Of a DNA stretch of 64,000 bases, positions 25,948 through 34,297 are shown piece after piece. This stretch comes from an uncultured Burkholderiales bacterium. Its GTDB lineage: Bacteria > Pseudomonadota > Gammaproteobacteria > Burkholderiales > Burkholderiaceae_C. The notes beneath the pieces were generated by a model that was not told where the DNA came from, made no database searches, and saw only the letters and a program-made list of their open reading frames with translations. Made by a program: the position numbers and the translations under genes. The stretch's first letter is position 1. Every line of letters begins with the position of its first letter. The stretch is taken from positions 1-64,000 of the forward strand of contig CAIZHQ010000006.1 in assembly GCA_903932865.1 (NCBI GenBank), written 5' to 3'.

Positions 25948-28900
25948 ATGCGATTGTTTTCTTACCGTGACCGCCCGGTGCACCTGGGGCCTTATCCGTT
26001 GGAGCGCCTGCACCGCATGCATGCCGTGCCCGATGACAGCGGCCTGCCGCCCATGCAGGCGCTGCGCTTTGCAAAAGATGACCCTGAATCTTTGTCGCAC
26101 GCCATGGCCCGCTACATGGCCATGTTTGACTTGGTGCGCGACGGCGCGGTCAACCCCAAAGAGGGGGAGATTCCGACCGACCCGACCGAGCGGGCCCAGC
26201 ACCTGAAGGCCGCAGGTTATTACTTTGACGCGTCGATGATGGGCGTGTGCGCCCTGCCCGCGTCGGCTTGGCTGGTCGAGCCGATCCGCAACCCCGCCGT
26301 GCCTGCTTTGGGCGAAGAATTGGCGCAAAGCCAGCCCGCCAGTTTTGCGGCAGGCATGGACATGATCTTGGCCGATGTGCTGGATTCGGCGCGCACGGTG
26401 CACGGGCCGATAGCGCACCACAGCCACGCCATCATGATCCTGGTGGAATTTGCGCGAGACCCTAAAACCAATGAGCCCGGTTGCGACTGGTTGGCGGGCA
26501 CGCAGGCCCAACGCGCCAGCGTGTTGGCTGCGCAAACGGCGGTGCTGTTGTCGAGCTATTTGCGCATGCTGGGTCACGAGGCCCGCGCCCACAGTGCCAG
26601 CTGCAGCGACGTGGATTTGGGCCGCTTGGCTTTGGCCGCTGGCCTGACGTTGGGCGACGGCGAGAACCCGTATGTGGGCCAGCGCTTCGCCTTGGCTGCC
26701 GTCAGCACCACGCTGGCACTGGCCCCTGATCAGGCGCTAGCCCCGCAGCAAAACCGCTGGCAGAGCCACGGCCCCGCTTGGTGGCTGGGGCTGGGCACGT
26801 TCAAGAGCGCGTTTCACCAAGACGCTTTTGCGCAGCGTGAGTTTCGCCAAGGCGCACACCCGTTTGAATCCCTCAAGCGCCAGGCCACGCCCACCACCTT
26901 CATCGACCATGACCGGGTGCCGCGCTTTCCCAAGCGGGCCGACTTTTTTGCCCGCGCCTTGTTTGGCGATTTGGGCAAGACCGTGCAAGACAGCGCGAAG
27001 AACGCGCACTACGTGATGAAAAGCCCCATCGGGGCCTGCGCGCGCCGGGCGCTGGGGGCTTTGCTGCTCTTGCAGTTTGGTCCAGCCCGTGGCCCGGTGG
27101 CCGCCAGCACGCAAGACCCACAGCGCAATGCCGACAACCTGAAAGCCGCTTCGTACTACTTGGGCGTGGACGCGGTGGGCCTGTGCGCCGTGCCCGAATG
27201 GGCCTATTACTCGCACGACGCGGGCGGCAACCCCATGCCCGCGTACCACGCCAACGCTGTGAACCTGCTCATTGACCAAGGCCACGAAACCATGGAAGGT
27301 GCCAGCGGCGACGACTGGATTTCGGTGGCGCAAAGCATGCGGGCGTATCTGCGGTTTTCGCTCATGGGCGGCATCCTGGCCGAGCAAATTCGGCGGCTCG
27401 GTTATTCGGCCCGGGTGCATTCGGTGCTGGACGGCGATGTGTTGCAGCCGCCTTTGTTGCTGCTCTCGGGATTGGGTGAAGTCAGCCGCATTGGCGAGGT
27501 GATCCTCAACCCGTTTTTGGGGCCGCGCCTGAAAAGCGGCAGCGTGACCACCGACCTGCCCATGGCCCCTGACCAGCCCATTGACTTTGGCCTGCAAAGC
27601 TTTTGCGAAAGCTGCAACAAGTGCGCCCGAGAATGCCCTTCGGGGGCCATCACCGCAGGCCCCAAGCTGATGTACAACGGCTACGAGATCTGGAAAAGCG
27701 ACGCTGAAAAATGCGCCCGCTACCGCATCACCAACGCGGCAGGCGGCATGTGCGGCCGGTGCATGAAAACCTGCCCCTGGAACCTGGAAGGCCTGCTGGC
27801 CGACAGCCTGTGGCGGCAAGTGGCCATGAAGCTGCCCGCCGCCGCACCGGCGCTCGCGCGGCTCGATGACTTGCTGGAGCGCGGCAGCATCAACCCGGTC
27901 AAAAAGTGGTGGTGGGACATCGAGCTGGACAAAGACTCTGGCCGCTATGTTCGGGCCGCGCAAACACACCGCCGCACCCTGCAAAAAGACCTGGACCTGC
28001 GCTACGAAGACCAGACACTGGCCGTGTACCCGGCCGACAAAATGCCGCCGCCGTATCCGGTGACTTATCCGGTCAACCGCGAAGAGGGCATTGCCCGCTA
28101 CCAGGCTCTGCTCAGCCCTGCGCAGTACCAAGCCCGCTTGGCTGCAGGCCAGACCCACGGCTTGGCTCCGGGGCCTCAGCCCTTGCCCGCCGAGCCCCCC
28201 GTGTTCCCGGTGGTGCTGCACCGGCGCGAAGAGATGGCCGAAGGCCTGGCGCGTTACGAGTTCAAATCGCCCGATGGTGGCGAGCTGCCGCCGTTTGAGG
28301 CGGGCGGCCACATCGACGTGGTGATCGCCCCCGAATACCAGCGGCCCTACAGCCTGGCGGGCGACCCGGCCGACCGCAGCAAATATGTGCTGGGCGTGTT
28401 GCGCGAGCCGCCCGAACAAGGTGGGCGCGGCGGCTCGGCGCTGATGCACCGGGTGTTTCGCCAGGGGCGGCGCGTGTTCGTGACGCGCCCGGCCAACCAC
28501 TTTGCGCTGCACGAAGACGCCACGCACAGTTGGCTGTTTGCAGGCGGCATTGGCGTGACACCCATGATCGCCATGGCGCACCGCCTGCATGCGCTGGGCA
28601 AGCCCTTTGACTTTCATTACAGCGCGGCCAGCCGAACAACGGCGGGCTTTTTGAAAGACCTGGCCGAGGTGCCTTGGCTCGACCGAGTGAAGTTTCACTT
28701 CAAGGACGAAGGCCAGCGTGCCGATTTGATGCGGCTTGTGCCCGACTTTGCGCCGGGGCAGCATGTTTACACCTGCGGTGCGCCGCGCTTCATGGACGGC
28801 GTGTTCGAGGCCGCCATGGCGCATGGCTGGCCAGAAGACACACTGCACCGCGAATACTTCAGCGTGCCCGAAGCCGATGCTTGGGTGAACCAGCCCTTTG

Positions 28901-29166
28901 AGCTGGTGCTCAAAACATCAGGCCGCCGCCTGCAAGTGCCCGCAGATCGCAGCGCCACCGAGGTGCTGGCCGAGTCGGGCGTGGCCATCGATGTGAAATG
29001 CAGCGATGGCCTGTGCGGCGTGTGCGCCCGGCCTTACGATGTGCAGGCCTCTGACGCGGTGGAGCACCGCGACTTTGTGCTCAGCCAAAAAGAGCGGCAA
29101 CACAAAATCATCTTGTGCTGCTCACGCGCCCAGCATGCGGGGGGTGTGATCACCCTCGATTTTTAA
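25948..29166 (+). CDS. Self-sufficient cytoplasmic reductive dehalogenase fused to an FMN/2Fe-2S reductase
   Basis: A 1072-residue fusion that should remove halogen from (probably aromatic) substrates using cobalamin, two 4Fe-4S clusters and NAD(P)H. Residues about 390-615 are the catalytic RdhA part: CESCNKCARECP (553-564) binds one 4Fe-4S cluster, and Cys589 with CGRCMKTCP (602-610) the other. Tyr467, Lys529 and Arg593 have exactly the spacing (62 and 64) of Tyr426, Lys488 and Arg552 in Nitratireductor NpRdhA as I recall them. Residues 85-265 look like a duplicated cobalamin-fold region without clusters. Residues about 750-1072 are a phthalate-dioxygenase-reductase-like module: RPYSLAG (FMN), GGIGVTPM (NAD), CSDGLCGVC plus a late CC (2Fe-2S). 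No Tat signal or membrane anchor is present, unlike respiratory RdhA. The layout matches BhbA-type catabolic enzymes of aerobes. Confidence 0.92.
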   Translation: MRLFSYRDRPVHLGPYPLERLHRMHAVPDDSGLPPMQALRFAKDDPESLSHAMARYMAMFDLVRDGAVNPKEGEIPTDPTERAQHLKAAGYYFDASMMGVCALPASAWLVEPIRNPAVPALGEELAQSQPASFAAGMDMILADVLDSARTVHGPIAHHSHAIMILVEFARDPKTNEPGCDWLAGTQAQRASVLAAQTAVLLSSYLRMLGHEARAHSASCSDVDLGRLALAAGLTLGDGENPYVGQRFALAAVSTTLALAPDQALAPQQNRWQSHGPAWWLGLGTFKSAFHQDAFAQREFRQGAHPFESLKRQATPTTFIDHDRVPRFPKRADFFARALFGDLGKTVQDSAKNAHYVMKSPIGACARRALGALLLLQFGPARGPVAASTQDPQRNADNLKAASYYLGVDAVGLCAVPEWAYYSHDAGGNPMPAYHANAVNLLIDQGHETMEGASGDDWISVAQSMRAYLRFSLMGGILAEQIRRLGYSARVHSVLDGDVLQPPLLLLSGLGEVSRIGEVILNPFLGPRLKSGSVTTDLPMAPDQPIDFGLQSFCESCNKCARECPSGAITAGPKLMYNGYEIWKSDAEKCARYRITNAAGGMCGRCMKTCPWNLEGLLADSLWRQVAMKLPAAAPALARLDDLLERGSINPVKKWWWDIELDKDSGRYVRAAQTHRRTLQKDLDLRYEDQTLAVYPADKMPPPYPVTYPVNREEGIARYQALLSPAQYQARLAAGQTHGLAPGPQPLPAEPPVFPVVLHRREEMAEGLARYEFKSPDGGELPPFEAGGHIDVVIAPEYQRPYSLAGDPADRSKYVLGVLREPPEQGGRGGSALMHRVFRQGRRVFVTRPANHFALHEDATHSWLFAGGIGVTPMIAMAHRLHALGKPFDFHYSAASRTTAGFLKDLAEVPWLDRVKFHFKDEGQRADLMRLVPDFAPGQHVYTCGAPRFMDGVFEAAMAHGWPEDTLHREYFSVPEADAWVNQPFELVLKTSGRRLQVPADRSATEVLAESGVAIDVKCSDGLCGVCARPYDVQASDAVEHRDFVLSQKERQHKIILCCSRAQHAGGVITLDF

Positions 29167-29187
29167 AAGCAGCAAGGAAGAAGTTTC

Positions 29188-29907
29188 ATGAGCACGGTCC
29201 AAAAAGTCTTCATCACCGGTGGCACCAGCGGCATTGGCGCGGCCATTGCCCGGGCTTTTGCCGCCACCGGCGCCAGCGTCACCGCCACCGGGGCCACACC
29301 TGCCGAGGTGGAGGCAGCGCAAGCCCTGAGAGCCAACCGCCTGGTCGCCTTTCATGTGCTGGACGTGCGGCAAAACGAACATGTGCAAAACGTGCTCGGT
29401 GAGTTTGGCGAATTCGATGTGCTGGTCAACTGCGCGGGCATCATCCAGCGCAATGTCGAACATGACCCCGAGGTGTTTGCGCAAACCGTGGACATCAACC
29501 TGAACGGCACCATGCGCACCTGCGCCGCCGCCCGGACAGGCTTGAAGGCCCGCCAAGGCTGCATCGTCAACACCGCATCCATGCTGAGCTTTTTTGGGGG
29601 AGGCCTCACGCCGGGCTACAGCGCCAGCAAGGGCGGCGTGGCCCAGCTGACCAAATCACTGGCCATTGCCTATGCGGCCGACGGCATCCGCGTGAACGCA
29701 GTGGCCCCGGGCTGGATCGCCACGCCTTTGACCAAAGCCTTGCAAGACGACGCCACACGCAGCGCACAAATTGTGGGCCGCACGCCCATGGGCCGCTGGG
29801 GCCAACCCGAAGACGTGGCCGATCCGGTGCTGTTTTTGGCCAGCCCAGCGGCGCGCTTCATCACGGGCGTGGTTTTGCCCGTGGATGGCGGTTACTTGAT
29901 CCAATAA
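29188..29907 (+). CDS. Short-chain dehydrogenase/reductase next to the dehalogenase
   Basis: A 239-residue classical SDR: cofactor loop TGGTSGIGAAIA, NCAG, catalytic Ser in NTASMLS, YSASK (Tyr/Lys), and PG after the active site. The C-terminus GVVLPVDGGYLIQ is typical. It begins 21 bases after the dehalogenase stop and is probably co-transcribed, so it may oxidise or reduce the dehalogenated product or regenerate NAD(P)H. The substrate cannot be read from sequence. Confidence 0.88.
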   Translation: MSTVQKVFITGGTSGIGAAIARAFAATGASVTATGATPAEVEAAQALRANRLVAFHVLDVRQNEHVQNVLGEFGEFDVLVNCAGIIQRNVEHDPEVFAQTVDINLNGTMRTCAAARTGLKARQGCIVNTASMLSFFGGGLTPGYSASKGGVAQLTKSLAIAYAADGIRVNAVAPGWIATPLTKALQDDATRSAQIVGRTPMGRWGQPEDVADPVLFLASPAARFITGVVLPVDGGYLIQ

Positions 29908-29920
29908 GCCCCACCAAGGC

Positions 29921-30238
29921 TCAGGGCTGAGGCCCCCATGGCGCGGACAGCATGAGCTTGTTTTGCTGTTCGGCAATCAGCGGCCGAATTTTGGCGGCAA
30001 AGGCCATGAAGTCGGCGTCGCCATAGACGCCAGCCCAAAAAGCCCGGCGATCGGCATCGTCGTCAAACTTCCAGATGTGGATCAGCTGGTTCAAGGCCCC
30101 CACATCGCCCGTGAAGTAACCCACCAATTTGGGCGGGTGCTTGGCCAGCACAGGCCAGCCCTCGTTTTTGTAGTGCGAGGTGAGTTCCGACATTTTCCCG
30201 ACGATGGCGTTGTAGGTGCGCAGCTCATAAATGGCCAT
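29921..30238 (-). CDS. NIPSNAP family protein
   Basis: A 105-residue single-domain ferredoxin-fold protein starting MAIYELRTYNAIVGKM, with the family segment LNQLIHIWKFDD and a late NKLMLSAPWG. NIPSNAP proteins are small dimeric alpha/beta-barrel proteins without an agreed function; bacterial copies often lie next to degradation genes. It is convergent with the SDR gene and 13 bases from its stop. Confidence 0.85.
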   Translation of the reverse strand: MAIYELRTYNAIVGKMSELTSHYKNEGWPVLAKHPPKLVGYFTGDVGALNQLIHIWKFDDDADRRAFWAGVYGDADFMAFAAKIRPLIAEQQNKLMLSAPWGPQP

Positions 30239-30365
30239 GAAAAACTCCTGGTGGATGGACTGCCCACTTTAGGCGGGCCTGGGCGGCTGCGCTGTCGGCA
30301 AGGTGACGCTGTCGGTCCAAGCGCCCTGTAAGATCAATCCCAACCTGATTTTTTGGATGGACCCC

Positions 30366-31586
30366 ATGAATGCCCCTCTCACCCGCGCAGCCTTGGCGAA
30401 TGTGCAGGCCGCTGACTTGGCCGCCTTGCCCCTGATTGAAAAATGGATCGCCTTTGCCACGGTCTCACGCGACAGCAATCTGGCCTTACTGGACTGGACC
30501 GAGGCGTACCTGAAGGACTTGGGTATTGCCTGCAGCCGCACCTATGACGACAGCGGCCAAAAAGCCAACCTGTGGGCCACGCTGCCCGCGCACGATGGTG
30601 AAACCAAAATCGGTGGCTTGGTGCTGTCGGGCCACACCGACGTGGTGCCAGTCGACGGCCAGCCCTGGGACACCGACCCGTTCAAAGTCGTGGTCCAAGG
30701 CGACAAGATGTTCGGCCGTGGCGTGACCGACATGAAGAGTTTTGGCGCCATCTGTTTGATGATGGTGCCCGAGCTGCTGAAAAGAAAACTCAAGCGCCCG
30801 ATCCATTTGGCTTTCAGTTACGACGAAGAGGTCGGCTGCATTGGCGTGCGCCGAATGATTGCAGACATGCAGGCGCAGGGCTTCAAGCCCGCCGGCTGCA
30901 TCGTGGGCGAGCCGACCGGCATGCAAGTGGTCATTGCGCACAAAGGCAAGCATTCGTACAAAACCACGGTACACGGTTTTGAGGCGCATTCCTCGCTCAC
31001 ACCCTTGGGCGTCAACGCGGTCGAGATCGCCTGCGAGTTTGTCGCCCACCTCAAAAGCATGCACCGAGAGCTGGTGCAAAGCGGCCCGTTTGACCCGATC
31101 TACGATGTGCCCCACACCACCGTCCACACCGGCGTGATCGCAGGCGGCACGGCGCTCAACATCATCCCGCGCCAGTGCGAGGTGACTTGGGAAATCCGCC
31201 ACCACCACATGAACACGCCCGAAGATTTGTTTGCCCGCGCCAAGGCCTTTGGCGAAAGACTGGTACCCGCCATGCAGGCGGTCGCACCGGGCACGGGCAT
31301 CACGCACGAGCTCAAATCGGTATTGCCCGGCTTTGCCACGGCGGCTGACAGCGAAATCGCGCAGCTGTGTTTTGACTGCGCCGAAGTCGACCCGGCCAGC
31401 GGCGCGGGCAAAGTGTCGTTTGGCACAGAAGCGGCGCTGTTTCACCAAGCCGGCGTGCCCACCATCGTGTGCGGCCCCGGCCATATTGCGCAGGCGCACC
31501 AGCCCAACGAATGGGTCACGTTGGACCAGTTGGCCTGGTGCGAGCGCTTCATGCGCCGCCTGGCCGACCGGGTTTGCGTGGGCTGA
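30366..31586 (+). CDS. argE: Acetylornithine deacetylase/M20 amidohydrolase
   Basis: A 406-residue M20A-family enzyme. Metal ligands and catalytic residues appear as LSGHTDVVPVDG, FGRGVTDMKSF, YDEEVGCIG and GEPTGM, with a late His in GPGHIAQAHQPNEW. The pattern and length match ArgE, which releases ornithine from N-acetylornithine. Because betaproteobacteria normally recycle acetyl groups through ArgJ, this copy may act on another N-acyl amino acid. Two nearby ATGs are possible (30357 and 30366); the second fits MNAPLTRAAL and has GGA upstream. Confidence 0.85.
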   Translation: MNAPLTRAALANVQAADLAALPLIEKWIAFATVSRDSNLALLDWTEAYLKDLGIACSRTYDDSGQKANLWATLPAHDGETKIGGLVLSGHTDVVPVDGQPWDTDPFKVVVQGDKMFGRGVTDMKSFGAICLMMVPELLKRKLKRPIHLAFSYDEEVGCIGVRRMIADMQAQGFKPAGCIVGEPTGMQVVIAHKGKHSYKTTVHGFEAHSSLTPLGVNAVEIACEFVAHLKSMHRELVQSGPFDPIYDVPHTTVHTGVIAGGTALNIIPRQCEVTWEIRHHHMNTPEDLFARAKAFGERLVPAMQAVAPGTGITHELKSVLPGFATAADSEIAQLCFDCAEVDPASGAGKVSFGTEAALFHQAGVPTIVCGPGHIAQAHQPNEWVTLDQLAWCERFMRRLADRVCVG

Positions 31587-31624
31587 TTTAATGAATGGTT
31601 TGATCGAACTTCAAGGAAACACCA

Positions 31625-32593
31625 ATGATTCAACGTCGTGAAATTTTGACCTCCAGTCTGGGCATGGCCATGCTGTCGGCCGTGGGCTTGGCCCAGGCCC
31701 AATCCACCAAAACAGTGCGCATCGTGGTGCCCTTTGCCTCCAGTGGCGTGCAGGACACCCTGGCCCGCGCACTGTCGCAGGAAATGGGCGCAGCCTTGGG
31801 CCAAACGGTGATTGTGGAAAACCGACCCGGTGCAGGCGGCACTGTGGGCACCGGCTACGTGGCCCGCGCCGAGGCCGATGGCAGCGTGATGGTGGCCGCG
31901 GCCGCCAGCCACAACATTGCCGGGTCGCTCTACACCAAGCTGGCCTATGACCCGCAAAAGGACTTCACGCCACTGGCCCACATTGGCAGCGCGAGCTACG
32001 TGCTCATGGTGCACCCCGATGTGCCCGCCAAGACCGCCGCCGAATTCATCCGCCACGCCAAGGCCAACCCCGGCAAGATGAACTACGCCAGCGCAGGTGT
32101 GGGCAGCGCCACGCACTTGGCCATGGCTTACTTCACCGGTTTGGCGGGCATCGATGTGGTGCACATCCCGCTCAAGGCCACAGGCGAAGCCATCAACGAA
32201 GTGCTGTCGGGCCGTGCCCAGGCCGTGATTGCCGCGAGCATCGGGGCCCTGGCTTTTGCCAAAGACAGCCGCGTGCGTTTGTTGGGTGTGACCTCGCCAC
32301 AACGCAGCAAATACCTGCCCGATTTGCCCACAGTGGCCGAAAGCGGTTTGCCGGGCTACCAGTTCGATTCCTGGTTTGGTTTCCTGGGCCCTGCAGGCGT
32401 TTCCGCCGATCAGGCCAACCGCATCAACGCCGCCGTGAGCAAGTTGCTCAAAGACCCGGTGATTTTGGGACGTCTGGACAAGCAAGGCATCGAGCCGCGC
32501 GACATGAGCAACGCCGATTTCAGCAAGCTGTTGGCGGCCGACTATGTGCGCATGGCGCAGGTGGTCAAGGCCTCAGGCGCGAAGATCGACTGA
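31625..32593 (+). CDS. Tripartite tricarboxylate transporter receptor (Bug family)
   Basis: A 322-residue periplasmic receptor: signal MIQRREILTSSLGMAMLSAV, mature start STKTVRIVVPFASSG, then IVENRPGAGGTVGTGYVARA. AAGGAAA stands 6 bases before the start. It lies 38 bases after the argE-like gene, so an N-acyl amino acid or other carboxylate is a possible ligand. No membrane subunits are encoded nearby. Confidence 0.9.
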   Translation: MIQRREILTSSLGMAMLSAVGLAQAQSTKTVRIVVPFASSGVQDTLARALSQEMGAALGQTVIVENRPGAGGTVGTGYVARAEADGSVMVAAAASHNIAGSLYTKLAYDPQKDFTPLAHIGSASYVLMVHPDVPAKTAAEFIRHAKANPGKMNYASAGVGSATHLAMAYFTGLAGIDVVHIPLKATGEAINEVLSGRAQAVIAASIGALAFAKDSRVRLLGVTSPQRSKYLPDLPTVAESGLPGYQFDSWFGFLGPAGVSADQANRINAAVSKLLKDPVILGRLDKQGIEPRDMSNADFSKLLAADYVRMAQVVKASGAKID

Positions 32594-32604
32594 CCACCAA
32601 AGAA

Positions 32605-32628
32605 GAACGGGCTGGGAACAGCCCGTTC
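32605..32628 (-). terminator. Stem-loop between convergent Bug-receptor and uspA genes
   Basis: GAACGGGCTG (32605-32614) and CAGCCCGTTC (32619-32628) form a perfect 10-bp stem with a GGAA loop. On the minus strand it is followed by TTCTTCTTT, so it mainly ends uspA transcripts; the plus strand has no U-run. Confidence 0.7.
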
Positions 32629-33070
32629 AGTCAAAGCCCCTGACCAGCAGCACGGGCACAGGACTGGTGCGCAAAATCTGTTCTGAACCACTGCCCAGCA
32701 GCAAGCGGCCAAGGCCCCGGCGACCATGGCTGCCCACCACCACCAGGTCCGCCCCCCAGTCACCGACGGCGTCGGCCACGGATTGCCCAAGACGCTGACC
32801 TGCCCGCTCCAGCAACAAGGTGTCAGCATCCACACCCAGCTTTTGCGCAGCCGCCAGAGCATCTTGCAAGATTTTTTGGCCCGCCTGACGCGCTTGTTTG
32901 ATCAATTCACTGGAGTACTCATAAGCGTCAAGGAAGGACGTCTCGTCAATGCAGTGGAGCAACCGAACCCTGGCCAGATCGTCTTGTGCCATTCGCAAAG
33001 CAAAGTCCACGGCTTTGCTGGAAGTGGCGCTGCCGTCCACGGGCACGAGAATTTTTTTGAATACGGGCAT
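32627..33070 (-). CDS. Universal stress protein UspA family
   Basis: A 147-residue cytoplasmic protein starting MPVFKKILVPVDGS. The ATP-binding signature G-x2-G-x9-G-S is present in GSHGRRGLGRLLLGSGSEQI. The start at 33070 has GGGAG upstream; the frame extends to 33199 without support. It binds ATP and helps cells survive stress or low oxygen. An FNR-type box and matching -10 lie about 165-206 bases upstream, implying induction under oxygen limitation. Confidence 0.9.
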   Translation of the reverse strand: MPVFKKILVPVDGSATSSKAVDFALRMAQDDLARVRLLHCIDETSFLDAYEYSSELIKQARQAGQKILQDALAAAQKLGVDADTLLLERAGQRLGQSVADAVGDWGADLVVVGSHGRRGLGRLLLGSGSEQILRTSPVPVLLVRGFD

Positions 33071-33234
33071 GAAGTTCTCCCAAGTGAGTTGATGACTTAG
33101 GGCGCCACACTGCGCACTGAGACCCGGCTTGCAACGGGAAACAGTGTGGCCCCATGCTGAAAAGATGCACCCAACCACCACCACAAGACCGCTGACCACC
33201 CCCGGTTGTGTGCGTTCAGATCTGTAGCGCCTTC

Positions 33235-33276
33235 ATCATGGGTGATGCTGGCAATTCAAGGCTTGCGCTGGATCAA
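33235..33276 (-). promoter_or_regulatory. FNR/ANR-type class II promoter of uspA
   Basis: On the minus strand, TTGATCCAGCGCAA (33276-33263) is an FNR-family box (TTGAT-N4-ATCAA type). A -10-like CATGAT sits at 33240-33235. If the box is centred at -41.5, the start falls at about 33228 and the -10 hexamer at -12 to -7, exactly the class II geometry. The leader would be about 158 bases. Confidence 0.6.
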
Positions 33277-33334
33277 ACAAGCCCGCACATCGAACTGGGC
33301 TGAGGTCTTCGTGGTGTGACGTGCACCACGGGTT

Positions 33335-34120
33335 TCAGGCAAAGGTGTAGCCGTCCATGGCGATGACGTGGTCGCTGATGCCCCGGAAAAACGCCTCGGG
33401 CTGTGCATCGGGCCCCGCTGCGCCCAAAGCGGTGAACAGCGGCAGCAGGTGTTCATCCGTGGGATGGGCACGCTGGCCGGCGATTTGCTGACGGTAAGCG
33501 AGCAGACCGGGCACATCGCGGGCCATCATGTGGGCATGAATCCAGTCGGCAAAGGCCTGAACATAGGCGGGCGTGGCGCCGCCTTGCGAGCGCACGGCCA
33601 TCAAGTCGCGCAGGTTGTGGGTGATGTTGCCCGAGGCCAGCACCAGAATGCCTGGCTGCGCCAAAGGGGCCAGCGCCTGGCCCACGCGGTAAGCGTGTTC
33701 GGGGCCCAAATGGCTTTGCACCGACAGGGGCACCACGGGCACTTGGGCATCGGGAAACATCTGGCGCAGGGGCGTCCAGGCGCCGTGGTCCAGGCCGCGT
33801 TGGGCGTCTTGTGCCACTGAAAAGCCCGCCGCTTGCAGCGCGCTGACCACCTGAGTCGCCACTTCGGGGCTGCCCATGGCGGGGTATTGCATCTCGTACA
33901 GGCGCGGGTCAAAGCCGCCAAAGTCGTGAATGGTCTCGGGTCGGGTGGCAAAACCCACGGTGGGCACAGCGGTTTCCCAGTGCGGGCTGACCACCACAAT
34001 GGCCCGCAGGTCACCTAGTGGGGGCACCAATGCGCTCATGGCCGCGCCTGCCGCACCGGGGTGCAATGCAAACATGGGCGAGCCATGGGGGACAAACAAG
34101 ACGGATGAGGGTGTGTGCAT
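33335..34120 (-). CDS. DODA-type extradiol aromatic ring-opening dioxygenase (LigB superfamily)
   Basis: A 261-residue cytoplasmic protein with metal/active-site His residues in VPHGSPMFAL, VVSPHWETA, HDFGGFD, GLDHGAWTPL and SGNITHNL. It matches the 4,5-DOPA-dioxygenase/YgiD family, which cleaves catechol rings using a single metal ion. The natural substrate of bacterial members is often unknown. The start at 34120 (MHTPSSVLFVPHGSP) fits family length; sequence upstream in frame is not conserved. Confidence 0.9.
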   Translation of the reverse strand: MHTPSSVLFVPHGSPMFALHPGAAGAAMSALVPPLGDLRAIVVVSPHWETAVPTVGFATRPETIHDFGGFDPRLYEMQYPAMGSPEVATQVVSALQAAGFSVAQDAQRGLDHGAWTPLRQMFPDAQVPVVPLSVQSHLGPEHAYRVGQALAPLAQPGILVLASGNITHNLRDLMAVRSQGGATPAYVQAFADWIHAHMMARDVPGLLAYRQQIAGQRAHPTDEHLLPLFTALGAAGPDAQPEAFFRGISDHVIAMDGYTFA

Positions 34121-34297
34121 GGTGTGGATTTGGCTCTCAATATTTGGCTTCTGAGTGCCCCACTGTAGGCCAATGCAACGGTCACCTCTCTGTCTGTCTC
34201 GGGTTTGACCGACTTGTCGCAAAATGCGGCCACAATTTACCCATGGCCAAGGGCCTTTATTTTTTCATCGCCTCCCACTTGAATTCAGGAACACGAC

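Noticed and set aside
29115-29190. Terminator between the dehalogenase and the SDR gene
   Set aside because: No stem with a U-run is present. The 21-base gap supports co-transcription.
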